Assembly (NCBI GenBank): GCA_026705465.1
Contig: JAPPAP010000025.1
Location: 365,566 to 429,565, forward strand
Direction: 5' to 3'
DNA: 64,000 nucleotides
Source: a bacterium
GTDB lineage: Bacteria; Actinomycetota; Acidimicrobiia; Acidimicrobiales; Bin134
Below are positions 23,270 through 33,070 of the stretch, piece after piece. Below the pieces are notes generated by a model. It saw only the letters and a list, made by a program, of their open reading frames with translations. It made no database searches and had not been told where the DNA came from. A program made the translations under genes and the position numbers. How positions within the stretch are numbered: position 1 is the first letter of the stretch; the number at the start of each line of letters is the position of its first letter.

Positions 23270-23344
23270 TCGGGAGTGGTGTAATTGGCAACACACCGGG
23301 TTCTGGTCCCGATATTGGGGGTTCGAGTCCTCCCTCCCGAGCCA
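23270..23344 (+). tRNA. tRNA-Gln(CTG), with encoded CCA
   Basis: Acceptor tcgggag/ctcccga, anticodon loop ttctggt (CTG), T-arm gttcgagtc, gcca 3' end. Confidence 0.92.
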
Positions 23345-23361
23345 ACTAATCTGCCCGCATC

Positions 23362-23724
23362 CTGATCTCGTTTGATATCGACGGCACGCTGGAGTGCGGG
23401 GATCCGCCAGGGCCGATCCTGCTGGAGGCCATGCGGCAAGCCAAGGCCAGGGGCTATGTGATCGGCAGCGGGTCCGACCGGGTGCGCTCCGACCAGCAGC
23501 GGCTGTGGGATATCCACGGGATCGACGTGGACTTCGTGGGGGGCAAGCATCACCTAGATGAGGTGCGGAACCAGTTTGAGGCCTCCCGCTACATCCACAT
23601 CGGCGATACCGATGTCGACCGGTACTACGCCGAAGCGGCTGGGTTCGAGTTCCTGCACGTGGAAGATCTCGACGGCGTCTCCAACGCGTTGGCCGGCAAC
23701 GATTTCTTCGACTGGCTGGGTTAG
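23362..23724 (+). CDS. HAD-like hydrolase, short; start uncertain (CTG?)
   Basis: LISFDIDGTLECGDPPGPILLEAMRQAKARGY ... IHIGDTDVDRYYAEAAGFEF; in-frame TAA at 23347 and no ATG/GTG/TTG before the DxDGT motif. Confidence 0.6.
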   Translation: MISFDIDGTLECGDPPGPILLEAMRQAKARGYVIGSGSDRVRSDQQRLWDIHGIDVDFVGGKHHLDEVRNQFEASRYIHIGDTDVDRYYAEAAGFEFLHVEDLDGVSNALAGNDFFDWLG

Positions 23725-24857
23725 CGCCTGAGCTGACGCAAGTCGGCTAAAGCCTCCTTGAGGGCATCGGCTGCAGCGGCCACGTCTTCGTCCACCGTCG
23801 ACCAGCCCACCGACAGGCGCAGCGAGTGGTGAGCATCCACGCCCATCGCCTCGAGCACCGGCGATGGCTCCAGTGACTCAGAGGCGCACGAGCTGCCGGA
23901 GTGGGCGGCCACCCCGACCCGGTCTAGTGCAATCAGCACGGCTTGGGGCTCCACGTCGCTGATGCCCAGGCATACCAGGTGGGGAAGGCGCTGGGTGGCG
24001 TGGCCGTAGGCCTGGACGCCTTCGGTGTCCAGCGCTCGGTGGCGGAGCTTGTCGGTTTGGTACCGAGCCCGGTCAGCTTCTTGCTCCAGACCACCGTCTT
24101 GGAGCACGTCGCAGACAGCGGCGAAGCCCGCAATGGCCGCGCCGTTCTCCAGTCCGGCCCGTCGGGCCCGCTCCTGCTCCCCGCCCTCCAGCAGGGGTAC
24201 CAATCGAAGGCCGCGGCGCACCAGCAGGGCCCCGATGCCTGGCGGGCCCCCGAACTTGTGTGCGCTGATCGACATCAAGTCGGCGCCAACCTCAGCGAAG
24301 TGGATCCGAACCCGGCCCGCGGCGGCAGCGGCATCCACATGGATGAGCACATCGGGGGACCGCTCCCGGCAGGCGGCCACCACTTCTGTCACCGGCTGTA
24401 CCGTGCCCACTTCGTGATTGGCCCACTGGCAGTGGACCGCGGCGGTGTCGGGCTCGATAGCCGCGGCCATCTCCGCGGGGTCCACCCGCCCGGTGCTGTC
24501 CACTCCGACCACGGTGGACCGGTGGCCGCCCGCTTCCAGCCGATCGACCGACAGCCGCACCGCAGAGTGCTCCACCGCGCTGAGCACCTGGTGAGCGCCG
24601 CGGTGTGATACCCCCCGCACCGCAGCGGCGATCGACTCGGTGGCTCCGCTGGTGAACACCACTTCCCGCGCGGTGGCGCCGAGAAAGTCGGCCACCCGCT
24701 GGCGGGACTCCTCGATCTCATAGCGGGCCGCGAGCGCTTCGGCGTGCATGCGGGAGGGGTCGCCGTGGCTGGCGGCCCACCACTGGTTCATGGCCGACAT
24801 CGCCTCGGGCCGAGTAGGCGAGGTGGACGCGTGGTCGAGATAGTGGCGACTGGTCAC
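23721..24857 (-). CDS. Cysteine desulfurase (NifS/IscS family)
   Basis: HYLDHASTSPTRPEAM; VFTSGATESIAAAVRG; SAHKFGGPPGIGALLVRRG; GSSCASESLEPSPVL. GTG 24857 start. Confidence 0.92.
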   Translation of the reverse strand: MTSRHYLDHASTSPTRPEAMSAMNQWWAASHGDPSRMHAEALAARYEIEESRQRVADFLGATAREVVFTSGATESIAAAVRGVSHRGAHQVLSAVEHSAVRLSVDRLEAGGHRSTVVGVDSTGRVDPAEMAAAIEPDTAAVHCQWANHEVGTVQPVTEVVAACRERSPDVLIHVDAAAAAGRVRIHFAEVGADLMSISAHKFGGPPGIGALLVRRGLRLVPLLEGGEQERARRAGLENGAAIAGFAAVCDVLQDGGLEQEADRARYQTDKLRHRALDTEGVQAYGHATQRLPHLVCLGISDVEPQAVLIALDRVGVAAHSGSSCASESLEPSPVLEAMGVDAHHSLRLSVGWSTVDEDVAAAADALKEALADLRQLRR

Positions 24858-24896
24858 GGCACAGGGATTTCTGGGTCGATGCCGTAATCTACCGGC

Positions 24897-25739
24897 ATGG
24901 CTCCCGCAGGCGACACCCCCGCCCCGCCGGGCCGCACCATCCCCTTCGCCGATCCGGCATCCACCACGAGAGTGATGTTGATCGCCTCGGGCAAGGGCGG
25001 TGTGGGCAAGTCGTCGGTCACGGTGAATTTGGGAGTGGCTTTGGCCGCGGCCGGGTATCGCACCGCCGTAGTGGATGCCGACGTGTGGGGCTTCTCCGTT
25101 CCCCGGATGCTGGGCATTGACCAGGATCCGCAAATGGCGGGCGAGATGATCGTGCCCCCCGAGGCTCACGGTGTGCGCTGCATTTCCATGGGATTCTTCG
25201 CTGAAGAGAACCAAGCGGTGATCTGGCGGGGCCCCATGCTCCACAAGGCGTTGGAGCAGTTTCTCACCGACGTGGCCTGGGATGATCCCGATTTTCTGCT
25301 CGTGGACCTGCCGCCGGGCACGGGGGACATCTCCATCTCGCTGGCTCAATTCCTGCCCCGCTCTGAGGTCTATGTGGTGACCACCCCTCAGCCTGCCGCT
25401 CAGCGGGTGGCTCAGCGGGCCGCGTCGATGGCTGAGAAGGTCAACCTCACCGTGCGAGGAGTGATCGAGAACATGAGTTGGTTCACTGGCGACGACGGCA
25501 AGCGGTATGAGTTGTTCGGCGCCGGGGGAGGCCAGGAGCTGGCCGACCAACTTGACGTGCCTTTGATCGGGCAGGTGCCGCTGTTGCCCGCGTTGCGGGA
25601 GGGAGCTGACGAAGGCCGGCCCATCGCGGCGGAGTCCCCTGACTCCGAAGCGGGCCGGGCGTTCTCAGCCATGGCTGCCCACCTGGTGGATAACCCCCCA
25701 CCCAGGCGCATCTACAGCCCAGAGCTCAAGATCAACTAG
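24897..25739 (+). CDS. Mrp/ApbC family P-loop ATPase (Fe-S carrier)
   Basis: IASGKGGVGKSSVTVNLGVALA; DADVWGFSVPRMLG; LVDLPPGTGDISISLAQ. Confidence 0.93.
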   Translation: MAPAGDTPAPPGRTIPFADPASTTRVMLIASGKGGVGKSSVTVNLGVALAAAGYRTAVVDADVWGFSVPRMLGIDQDPQMAGEMIVPPEAHGVRCISMGFFAEENQAVIWRGPMLHKALEQFLTDVAWDDPDFLLVDLPPGTGDISISLAQFLPRSEVYVVTTPQPAAQRVAQRAASMAEKVNLTVRGVIENMSWFTGDDGKRYELFGAGGGQELADQLDVPLIGQVPLLPALREGADEGRPIAAESPDSEAGRAFSAMAAHLVDNPPPRRIYSPELKIN

Positions 25740-25764
25740 CAAGTAAGAGCCCAAGGAGACATTC

Positions 25765-25995
25765 ATGCACGTTCGCATCGGCGTGATCCGGAGCCAGAAG
25801 GAGATTGAGGTGGAACTCGATCCCGACTCCGATATTGAGTCGGTCAAGAAGTCCATCACCACGGGTCTGGCATCCGGCGAGATGCTGTGGCTGACCGACA
25901 GCCGGGGCCGTGAGGTGGGAGTTCCGGCAACCAGCGTGGCCTATGTGGAACTCGATCCCTCATCCGCCAGTCGAGCCATCGGCTTCGGGGGTTGA
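25765..25995 (+). CDS. DUF3107 family protein
   Basis: MHVRIGVIRSQKEIEVELDPDSDIESVKKSITTG...VAYVELDPSSASRAIGFG; SD-like aaggag upstream. Confidence 0.8.
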   Translation: MHVRIGVIRSQKEIEVELDPDSDIESVKKSITTGLASGEMLWLTDSRGREVGVPATSVAYVELDPSSASRAIGFGG

Positions 25996-26021
25996 ATCGC
26001 TCCCAGCCCTAAACTTGCCCA

Positions 26022-27533
26022 ATGGCGAGTTTGGAGGAATTGGCGCCCGATCTTCCCAAGTCGCGTCTGAACCATCTCCAAAGGCTCATGCGAACATGGG
26101 CGCCTTTGGCCGATATCTCCTTCGCAGACCTGCTGCTGTACGTACCTACCGGATCTTCGGCATTCGACACAGCCAACAACGGTCCTCAGGGCTTTGCCAT
26201 CGCCGGCCAGATCCGGCCCACCACAGCCCGGTCGGTGCATCGCAGCAATCTCGTAGGGGCGATCTTTTCCCCTGAACAGCGTCCGCTGGTGGACGTGGCC
26301 TACCGGGAAGGGCGGATCACCGATGGCGGACGCATCGGCCACGCTGATCAGCCCCGCATTCGCACGCTGACCGTGCCGGTGAACTGCCACGGAGAGGTCA
26401 TTGCCGTGATGGCCCGGGAGTTCGATCCCGACGCCCAGCGCAATCCCGGCGAACTGGAGATGAGCTACTTCAAGATGTTCCGGCGGTTAGCGGCCATGAT
26501 CGCCGAGGGGGAGTACCCATTTCCGGTGGACGACATTGAGACCGAGGAGTCGCCACGGGTGGGTGATGGGCTGATGCTGCTGGATGCCTCGGGCCGGGTC
26601 CAGCTGATCTCGCCCAATGCCGCTTCGGCTCTGCACCGTATCGGCCTCCACAGCGAGGTCGAGGGTCGCCGGCTGGTGGAAATCGGATTGGAGCAACGGG
26701 CTATCCGGGCGGCATTCGCTTCTCGTCTGCCCCAGACTGAGGAGATCCAGCATGGCGACCAAGGCACCGTAGTGCTGCGCTGTTTGCCCCTCATCGGCAG
26801 TGGAGAGGTGACCGGGGCGCTGGTGTTGATGCGGGACATCTCCGAACTGCGCCGCCGAGATCGCCTGCTGATGTCCAAGGACGCCACCATCGCCGAGATA
26901 CACCACCGGGTGAAGAACAACCTTCAAACGGTGTCGTCGTTATTGCGCTTGCAGGGGCGTCGGGCCATTGCCGCCGAGGCCCGGGATGCCATCGAGGAGT
27001 CAGTGAGGCGCATCCGGGCCATTGCCATCGTCCACGAAATCTTGTCTCGTGATGCCAGCAGCGATGTGCCGTTCGTGGAAATCGTGCGGTCGCTGGTGCG
27101 GATGGTGGAGGAGGGGCTGACCGGTCCTGACCGTCCGGTGGAGTTCAAGGTGACCGGCGACGCCGGAGAATTGGCCGCCGATGTAGCCACCCCGCTGGCG
27201 GTAGTGCTGAACGAGTGCTTGCAGAACGTGATGGACCACGCCTATCCCGAGCCGCCCGGCGGACAAGTGCGGATTGAGCTGGACAACGACGGCGACCGGG
27301 TGCAGGTGCGGGTGACCGATGACGGGGTTGGGCTTCCCTCGGGATTCGAGGTGGACAGCGCCGATGGGCTGGGAATCGCAATTGTGCGGAATCTGGTGAG
27401 CGCCGATCTGCGGGGCAGCATCACCATGAGCAACGGCGAAGGGGACTCATCTCGCCCGGGGACGGTGGTGGAGGTGGCGATACCCCTATTGGGGCTGGCA
27501 CCCCAAGAGACTGCTCGGCCTAGGCCAAGATGA
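26022..27533 (+). CDS. Sensor histidine kinase, PdtaS-like (HisKA_2/HWE-type)
   Basis: AEIHHRVKNNLQTVSSLLRLQGRR; HATPase region VLNECLQNVMDHAYP, DDGVGLP; PAS-like middle. Confidence 0.9.
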   Translation: MASLEELAPDLPKSRLNHLQRLMRTWAPLADISFADLLLYVPTGSSAFDTANNGPQGFAIAGQIRPTTARSVHRSNLVGAIFSPEQRPLVDVAYREGRITDGGRIGHADQPRIRTLTVPVNCHGEVIAVMAREFDPDAQRNPGELEMSYFKMFRRLAAMIAEGEYPFPVDDIETEESPRVGDGLMLLDASGRVQLISPNAASALHRIGLHSEVEGRRLVEIGLEQRAIRAAFASRLPQTEEIQHGDQGTVVLRCLPLIGSGEVTGALVLMRDISELRRRDRLLMSKDATIAEIHHRVKNNLQTVSSLLRLQGRRAIAAEARDAIEESVRRIRAIAIVHEILSRDASSDVPFVEIVRSLVRMVEEGLTGPDRPVEFKVTGDAGELAADVATPLAVVLNECLQNVMDHAYPEPPGGQVRIELDNDGDRVQVRVTDDGVGLPSGFEVDSADGLGIAIVRNLVSADLRGSITMSNGEGDSSRPGTVVEVAIPLLGLAPQETARPRPR

Positions 27534-27825
27534 TGGACTTCTCGCGCTGCTCGGCCACCCAGCGGCGACGCAAGTGGCGGCGCTCCTCCTCAGAGGTGCC
27601 GCCCCAGATGCCGGAGTCTTGGTTGGTGGCCAGGGCGAATTCCAAGCAGTCGGACTGCGAGACGCATGTCTGGCACACGACTTTGGCCGACTCGATCTGT
27701 TCGAGGGCCAATCCCGTGCTCCCTACTGGGAAGAACAGGTCGGGATCGGTGTCGCGGCATGCCGCTTGGCAGCGCCAATCATTGGCGGGGTTTTCTAGGT
27801 CTTCCAGCAAGCTTTTGGTAATCAC
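27520..27825 (-). CDS. WhiB family transcriptional regulator
   Basis: DWRCQAACRDTDPDLFFP...VCQTCVSQSDCLEFAL...GIWGGTSEEERRHLRRR; four Cys; GTG start inferred from the promoter. Confidence 0.93.
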   Translation of the reverse strand: MITKSLLEDLENPANDWRCQAACRDTDPDLFFPVGSTGLALEQIESAKVVCQTCVSQSDCLEFALATNQDSGIWGGTSEEERRHLRRRWVAEQREKSIILA

Positions 27826-27834
27826 GCGGGGACA

Positions 27835-27863
27835 AGGATAGGGGTGGTCTACTGGTGTGGCAA
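27835..27863 (-). promoter_or_regulatory. whiB promoter TTGCCA-N17-TATCCT, probably giving a leaderless transcript
   Basis: Reverse strand TTGCCA (27863-27858), 17 nt, TATCCT (27840-27835), then 9 nt to GTG 27825. Confidence 0.6.
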
Positions 27864-27925
27864 GAGGGGCTGATGGTGAAAGTGTTGATTGGTGATAATC
27901 GTGTTGCCGCTGTGATGGTGGCCCC

Positions 27926-28636
27926 ATGAGGGTGATTGCCCATCGCGGGGCGTCGGTTGTGGAGCGCGAGAACACCCTGGGGGCGTTTCGCGAGGCGGTG
28001 CGGCTGAACGCCGACGGGGTGGAGCTGGACGTAAGGCGGACGGCCAGCGATGTGCTGGTGGTTCACCATGACGCCCACCTTCACGATGGCCGGGCCATCA
28101 TCGAGATGCAAGACGACGAATTGCCCGACTGGGTGCCGACGCTGGCCGAGGTTATGGACGTGTGCCGCGACCCGGCGCTGGAACGGGAGTTCGTCATCAA
28201 CATCGAGATCAAGAGCGCGCCCAACGACCCCGACTACGACGCCGAGCACCAAGTGTCGGCCGCAGTGGCCGGGCTGGTGATGGGGTGGGGGATCGGTGAT
28301 CACCACGGAGAGGTGATCGTCTCGTCATTCGACATGGAGGCTCTCAACCGGATCAGGGACATCGATCCCGGGATCCCCACCGCCTATCTGACCTTTGAGG
28401 TGCTGGCCCCCGACCTATTGGTGGGCCGAGTCACTGCCGCCGGCCACACCGCCATCCACCCCTACGTGGCCTCAACCAGCCCGGCCTTGGTAGACGTCGC
28501 CCACGCCGCCGGCCTCGAAGTCAACGTCTGGACCGTCAACGACCCCGACCAAATCGCCCAACTTGCCGCCATGGGCGTCGATGCCGTGATCACCGACGTC
28601 CCCGACATTGCCCGCGAGGTATTGGGCAGGGGCTAG
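27926..28636 (+). CDS. Glycerophosphodiester phosphodiesterase
   Basis: MRVIAHRGASVVERENTLGAFREAVRLNADGVELDVRRT; VHHDAHL; NIEIKS; NVWTVNDPDQI. Confidence 0.92.
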   Translation: MRVIAHRGASVVERENTLGAFREAVRLNADGVELDVRRTASDVLVVHHDAHLHDGRAIIEMQDDELPDWVPTLAEVMDVCRDPALEREFVINIEIKSAPNDPDYDAEHQVSAAVAGLVMGWGIGDHHGEVIVSSFDMEALNRIRDIDPGIPTAYLTFEVLAPDLLVGRVTAAGHTAIHPYVASTSPALVDVAHAAGLEVNVWTVNDPDQIAQLAAMGVDAVITDVPDIAREVLGRG

Positions 28637-28647
28637 TCAGTCTCTTA

Positions 28648-30168
28648 CTAGATCGCCGATGCTGCTACTAAGAACGCGGTGATAGCGGCGATACCCAGGA
28701 GGGCAATCGCCTCGACGAGAGCAGCTCGTCGCAGGCGCCGGTGAACGGTGCTTTGTCCGCTCCCCTCGACCGCGGGGATGAGCACCCAGCGGTTGTGCCC
28801 GCCGATGGCAGCGGCCACTGCTACAAGGGCAATCTTGGCCAGCAGCAAGCGGCCCCACGGAGTTGACCAGAGGTCGGCGAAGCGGTCGAGCACGAGAATG
28901 GCCATGACCGTGCCCGCCGCACCGGCCAGGACAAGCGAAGTGGCCGCCATTCGAGAGAATCGCACCAATGGCCGGAACACGTCTGTGCCCCGGGAATATC
29001 GACGCCAAAGGAGGTCGGCCAGCAATGCGACGCCGCCGCTCCAAACCGCTGCGGCGCTCACATGGCTCACGCTGGCGATGGCATGTAGCCACCTCGGACC
29101 TTCGGTAACTGTGTGGCCGTCGAAGGCAAACGAAGCGATAACGAGCGCCCCGCCCATGAGCGCAGTCACAACAATCCGTGTCTCCGGCGAGTTCGCCGCG
29201 GCGCGGAGCAGGGTTCCAACCACGATGAGTCCGCCGACTAGGCGCAATCCGGCTGCCACTCCGAAGTGAGTTGAAACGGCATCGGCAATAGCGTCCGCCG
29301 ACCAGAGCGCCGACCATTCGCGTTCGATCACCACCGCTCGATTCAGAAATGCCACCGCCGCGCTAGCGGCAAGCACTATGCCGCTAGCGCCTACACATCT
29401 TCTCGCCCGATCGAAGTCAAGTGGCTCATCACGAACGATGAAGGCCATGAATGCCAACCCGCCCACGATGCCCAGCGTGGCCGTGATGATCAGGAATCGA
29501 GTCGCTTCAGCGATCCGCTGTGGTCCTGTGGTCGCTGAGCTGCGAGGCGGCGTGAAAGAAAAGGACGTAGAAGGGCCAGAGCCTTCCGAAGCGCTCTCGG
29601 CAGGAGCCGCAGTAGGTGACTGCACCGAGGGCGTGGCATCAACATCCGGGGCGGAACCTGGGGATGTGGCGTCTAGCGGCGAGGTGGCGTTTGAGGTCGA
29701 AGTAGCTGGCGGCGGGGTGGCGTTTGAGGTCGAAGTAGCTGGCGGCGGGGCGGCGTTTGAGGTCGAAGTAGCTGGCGGCGAGGTGGCTGACGGGGTCGAG
29801 ACTGTGGGTTCAGGTTCTTGAGCAGCGACAGTGAATGCGAACGCCCCTTCCAAGATGTGGCCGTCGGCAGCTGCTACCCGCCAGTAGACCTCAAACCTGC
29901 TGTCGGGCAACGACGCGTCGAAGCGCATAATCCAGGTCTGCCCGTCAACCGAGTCAACCACAACTGGTTTGTGTTCGACGCCCTGTTCATCGAAGACAAT
30001 CATCCCGTCAGAGACCGGCTTAACCGGTCGTGTAAAGGTGAGCGAGATCTGTGAAATCGGTTGGTCGACGATTTCCCCGTCAGACGGGTGCGAAGACTCC
30101 AACTCGGTATGAGCGGCAGCCGACCCCGTCCAGACAATGGCTAGGGCCAGGTTCCCCATCAGCACCAA
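28648..30168 (-). CDS. CopC-CopD domain fusion (copper resistance-like) membrane protein
   Basis: N-terminal HTELESSHPSDGEIVDQPISQISLTFTRPV; Ser/Thr/Pro/Ala linker; multi-TM CopD-like C-terminus. Confidence 0.85.
   Translation of the reverse strand: MVLMGNLALAIVWTGSAAAHTELESSHPSDGEIVDQPISQISLTFTRPVKPVSDGMIVFDEQGVEHKPVVVDSVDGQTWIMRFDASLPDSRFEVYWRVAAADGHILEGAFAFTVAAQEPEPTVSTPSATSPPATSTSNAAPPPATSTSNATPPPATSTSNATSPLDATSPGSAPDVDATPSVQSPTAAPAESASEGSGPSTSFSFTPPRSSATTGPQRIAEATRFLIITATLGIVGGLAFMAFIVRDEPLDFDRARRCVGASGIVLAASAAVAFLNRAVVIEREWSALWSADAIADAVSTHFGVAAGLRLVGGLIVVGTLLRAAANSPETRIVVTALMGGALVIASFAFDGHTVTEGPRWLHAIASVSHVSAAAVWSGGVALLADLLWRRYSRGTDVFRPLVRFSRMAATSLVLAGAAGTVMAILVLDRFADLWSTPWGRLLLAKIALVAVAAAIGGHNRWVLIPAVEGSGQSTVHRRLRRAALVEAIALLGIAAITAFLVAASAI
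29681..29779. repeat. Three tandem 33-bp units within the linker of the CopC-CopD gene
   Basis: (g[a/g]gg[t/c]ggcgtttgaggtcgaagtagctggcggc) x3, encoding (PPATSTSNATP)-like 11-aa repeats on the - strand. Confidence 0.9.
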
Positions 30169-30252
30169 GAACAGTGCGACTACAACCCGTTGAGTGGAAC
30201 GAAGTGTTCGCCTAATGAGCTTCGATGCTAGCTAGCTGCTTCCCTAGCCGGG

Positions 30253-31206
30253 TCAGCCCAACGGCAACGCCAAGGCGAGGGCACCGGCGGCGTGGTGGAA
30301 CTCGAGGCGGGTGGTTTCGCCGAGATAATCGCCGTCGAGCTGATAGGGGAAGGGGGTATCGCTGGCCACCACCGCGCTGGTCATATCAGTGCGAGAGTGG
30401 ACGTGGCGGTGGGCGGTGACGGCGGGTCCGTAGCCTAAGGCGCTGGCCGCGGTCCGAAGGAGGCGGGTGGCTCGCAGCGACCGCAGGGTCACCATCGACA
30501 GAGGCGCATCCAAGGTGGCGTTGGGCATCACATTGAAGGGGCGCGACCCCAGATAGGTGTAGGGGTTGGTATTGAGGCAGATGGCGAACTGGCCGGTCAC
30601 CGCCTCGCCGTCAGCGTGGTAGACGGTGAATCGGGGGCGCGATCGATCGTAGTGGCGCAACCAGGTGTCCACCGCTGCGTAGGCGAACAAGGCGTGGTTG
30701 GCATACCGCTTCAGTCCGGCCTTGCGCTCCACTTGCTGTACCACGGCGGCGTCGTAGCCCACCCCGGTATGGAACAGGAAATATCTTCCGTTTACCTGGC
30801 CGAGGCCCACCGGTTTGATGTGGCCGGCGGCCAGCGTCTCCAGCAGCATGGCGGCCGCCTCCACTGGATCGTCGGGCAGGCCGATGGTGCGGGCGAAAAC
30901 GTTGGTCGATCCCCCGGGCAGGGGGGCCAGGGCCACATCGGACCCGGCAACCCCGTTTACCGCTTCATTGAGGGTGCCGTCGCCGCCCAATACCGCCACC
31001 ACGTCGTAGCCATCGGACACGGCCTCGTGGGCCAGGCGCGAAGCGTGGCCCCGTCGGCGGGTGGCGGCGAGGGTGACGTTGTGGTCGGCGGACAGTGCCT
31101 TTTGGATTATGACTTGGGTCCGGGGGGTAACCGACGAGGCGTGGGGATTGACGAGCAGCAGGACTCTCAGGCCCTCAACGCTACCGCTTGCATTCGAAAA
31201 GCCCAC
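30253..31206 (-). CDS. Diacylglycerol kinase family lipid kinase
   Basis: LLLVNPHASSVTPRT; VAVLGGDGTLNEAVNGV; LPGGSTNVFARTIG. Confidence 0.9.
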   Translation of the reverse strand: MGFSNASGSVEGLRVLLLVNPHASSVTPRTQVIIQKALSADHNVTLAATRRRGHASRLAHEAVSDGYDVVAVLGGDGTLNEAVNGVAGSDVALAPLPGGSTNVFARTIGLPDDPVEAAAMLLETLAAGHIKPVGLGQVNGRYFLFHTGVGYDAAVVQQVERKAGLKRYANHALFAYAAVDTWLRHYDRSRPRFTVYHADGEAVTGQFAICLNTNPYTYLGSRPFNVMPNATLDAPLSMVTLRSLRATRLLRTAASALGYGPAVTAHRHVHSRTDMTSAVVASDTPFPYQLDGDYLGETTRLEFHHAAGALALALPLG

Positions 31207-31289
31207 AACACGCGACAGGGTTCGGTGGCTCTTTGAATCCCCTCTGTTTGGTTTTGCACCGCTGGGGTCGGGTGGGAGACTTGCACGCT

Positions 31290-32069
31290 ATGGACATTGT
31301 CGTCTGCGTGAAGCAAATCCCCGATCCGGCCGATCCAGGGGAGCTCGATTCGGAGACCAACACCCTCAAGCGGGACATGAAACTCATCATGGATGAGTCG
31401 GACTCCTATGGCGTGGAAATGGCCCTCCAGCTGCGTGACGCCGCTGGCGAGGGTGAGGTGACCTTGGTGTCGATGGCGCCCCATGAGGAGGTCAACGGGC
31501 TGAGGTCAGCACTGGCCATGGGTGCCGACAAGGCCATCTTGGTCAGCGATGAGGCTCTGGCCGGAACCGACGCATTGGGCACCGCCCGAGTGTTGGCCGC
31601 GGCCATCGGCCGGACTCAGGCCGATCTGATTCTGGCTGCCACCGAGTCGTCCGATGGCTACACCGGGACCGTTCCCGAGCAGGTGGCCGAGCTGCTGGGC
31701 CTGCCCTCGGTGACCTTCGCCAAGGAAATCCAGGCCGATGGGGGAGAGGTGCTGGTAAAGCGCCAGACTGAGGCTGGCTACGACGAGGTGCGGTGCCCGC
31801 TGCCTGCGGTGGTGTCGGTGACCGCTGGGGTAGTCGAGCCCCGCTACCCGTCGTTCAAGGGCATTATGGCGGCCAAGTCCAAGCCCATGGACCAGGTGGG
31901 GATCGCCGATCTGGATGTCAGTCTCGAACAGGTGGGCTGGGCGGGTGGCGGCCAGGAGATCACCGATGTCAGTCCGGCACCGGAGCGGGAGGCCGGGGAG
32001 ATCATCACCGACGAGGGCGATGCCCACGAGCGCATCATCGCCCTGCTCGAAGAGCTCAGGATCGTCTAG
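31290..32069 (+). CDS. etfB: Electron transfer flavoprotein beta subunit
   Basis: MDIVVCVKQIPDPADPGEL; LVKRQTEAGYDEVRCPLPAVVSVTAGVVEPRYPSFKGIMAAKSKP. Confidence 0.93.
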   Translation: MDIVVCVKQIPDPADPGELDSETNTLKRDMKLIMDESDSYGVEMALQLRDAAGEGEVTLVSMAPHEEVNGLRSALAMGADKAILVSDEALAGTDALGTARVLAAAIGRTQADLILAATESSDGYTGTVPEQVAELLGLPSVTFAKEIQADGGEVLVKRQTEAGYDEVRCPLPAVVSVTAGVVEPRYPSFKGIMAAKSKPMDQVGIADLDVSLEQVGWAGGGQEITDVSPAPEREAGEIITDEGDAHERIIALLEELRIV

Positions 32070-32092
32070 GAGCCAGGACGCTAGGAGACAAT

Positions 32093-33055
32093 ATGGGAAC
32101 CATCTGGGTATATGCGGAGGCATCGGGCGGCCAAGTTGCCTCGATAAGCCTCGAATTGTTAACCAGGGCCCGCGAGCTGGCCGACACCGTGGAAGCGGTG
32201 GTGGGCGGCGAGGGAGAGCCGGTAGCTGCAGAGCTCGGCGCCCACGGGGCGACCACCGTCCACGCCACTGGCGATTTGGGCGACGGCCTGACTGGGCCGG
32301 CAGTGGCTTCGGCTATCGCTGCGGCCATCGAGGGGGGCGCCGCCCCCGACGCGGTGCTGTTTGGCACCACCTACGACGGCCGCGACGTGGCCGGGCGGCT
32401 CTCGGTCAAGCTGGGCGTCCCGGTCATCACCAACATCGTCGAGCTGGACCAGGCCGATGGATCTCTGGTGGGCACCGAGCCGGTATTCGGCGGAACGGTC
32501 AACGTCAGTACCCGGTTCAGCGGGTCGGGCGTCGGCCTGTTCCTGGTCCGCCCCAAATCATTTGCCGCTGAGGAGTCGGGCGGCGGTCCGGCCGCAGTGT
32601 CGGCGCTGCCAGTTCCCGACTTGGGGGCCACCGGCGCGGCCCGGGTAGTCGACCGCTTTGCCGAAGAGTCCACCGGTCCCAAGCTGGACGAGGCCGGCGT
32701 GGTGGTCTCTGGCGGACGGGGTTTGGGCGAGGCCGAGAAGTACTCCATGATCGAAGATCTGGCCAAGCTCCTCGGGGGCGCGGCGGGAGCGTCGCGAGCC
32801 ATCGTGGATGCTGGCTGGGTGCCCTACTCCCACCAGGTGGGCCAGACCGGCAAGGTGGTCAAGCCCGACGTCTATGTGGCCTGCGGCATCTCTGGAGCCA
32901 CCCAGCACATGGTGGGCATGAAGGGATCCAAGAACATCATCGCCATCAACAAGGATGCCGAGGCGCCCATCTTTGGGATAGCCGACCTCGGTGTGGTGGG
33001 CGATGTCCACAAGGTGATTCCCAAGCTGATCGAAGCGCTGCAAGCCCGGGGCTGA
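32093..33055 (+). CDS. etfA: Electron transfer flavoprotein alpha subunit
   Basis: [85 protein letters not shown]. Confidence 0.95.
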   Translation: MGTIWVYAEASGGQVASISLELLTRARELADTVEAVVGGEGEPVAAELGAHGATTVHATGDLGDGLTGPAVASAIAAAIEGGAAPDAVLFGTTYDGRDVAGRLSVKLGVPVITNIVELDQADGSLVGTEPVFGGTVNVSTRFSGSGVGLFLVRPKSFAAEESGGGPAAVSALPVPDLGATGAARVVDRFAEESTGPKLDEAGVVVSGGRGLGEAEKYSMIEDLAKLLGGAAGASRAIVDAGWVPYSHQVGQTGKVVKPDVYVACGISGATQHMVGMKGSKNIIAINKDAEAPIFGIADLGVVGDVHKVIPKLIEALQARG

Positions 33056-33070
33056 GCCACTGGGCTGCCC

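Noticed and set aside
24858-25550. N-terminal extension of the 23721-25550 (-) ORF
   Set aside because: Antisense to mrp; cysteine desulfurase starts at GTG 24857.
29681-29779. Possible CRISPR-like repeat array
   Set aside because: Units are directly adjacent with no spacers and encode an in-frame protein linker.
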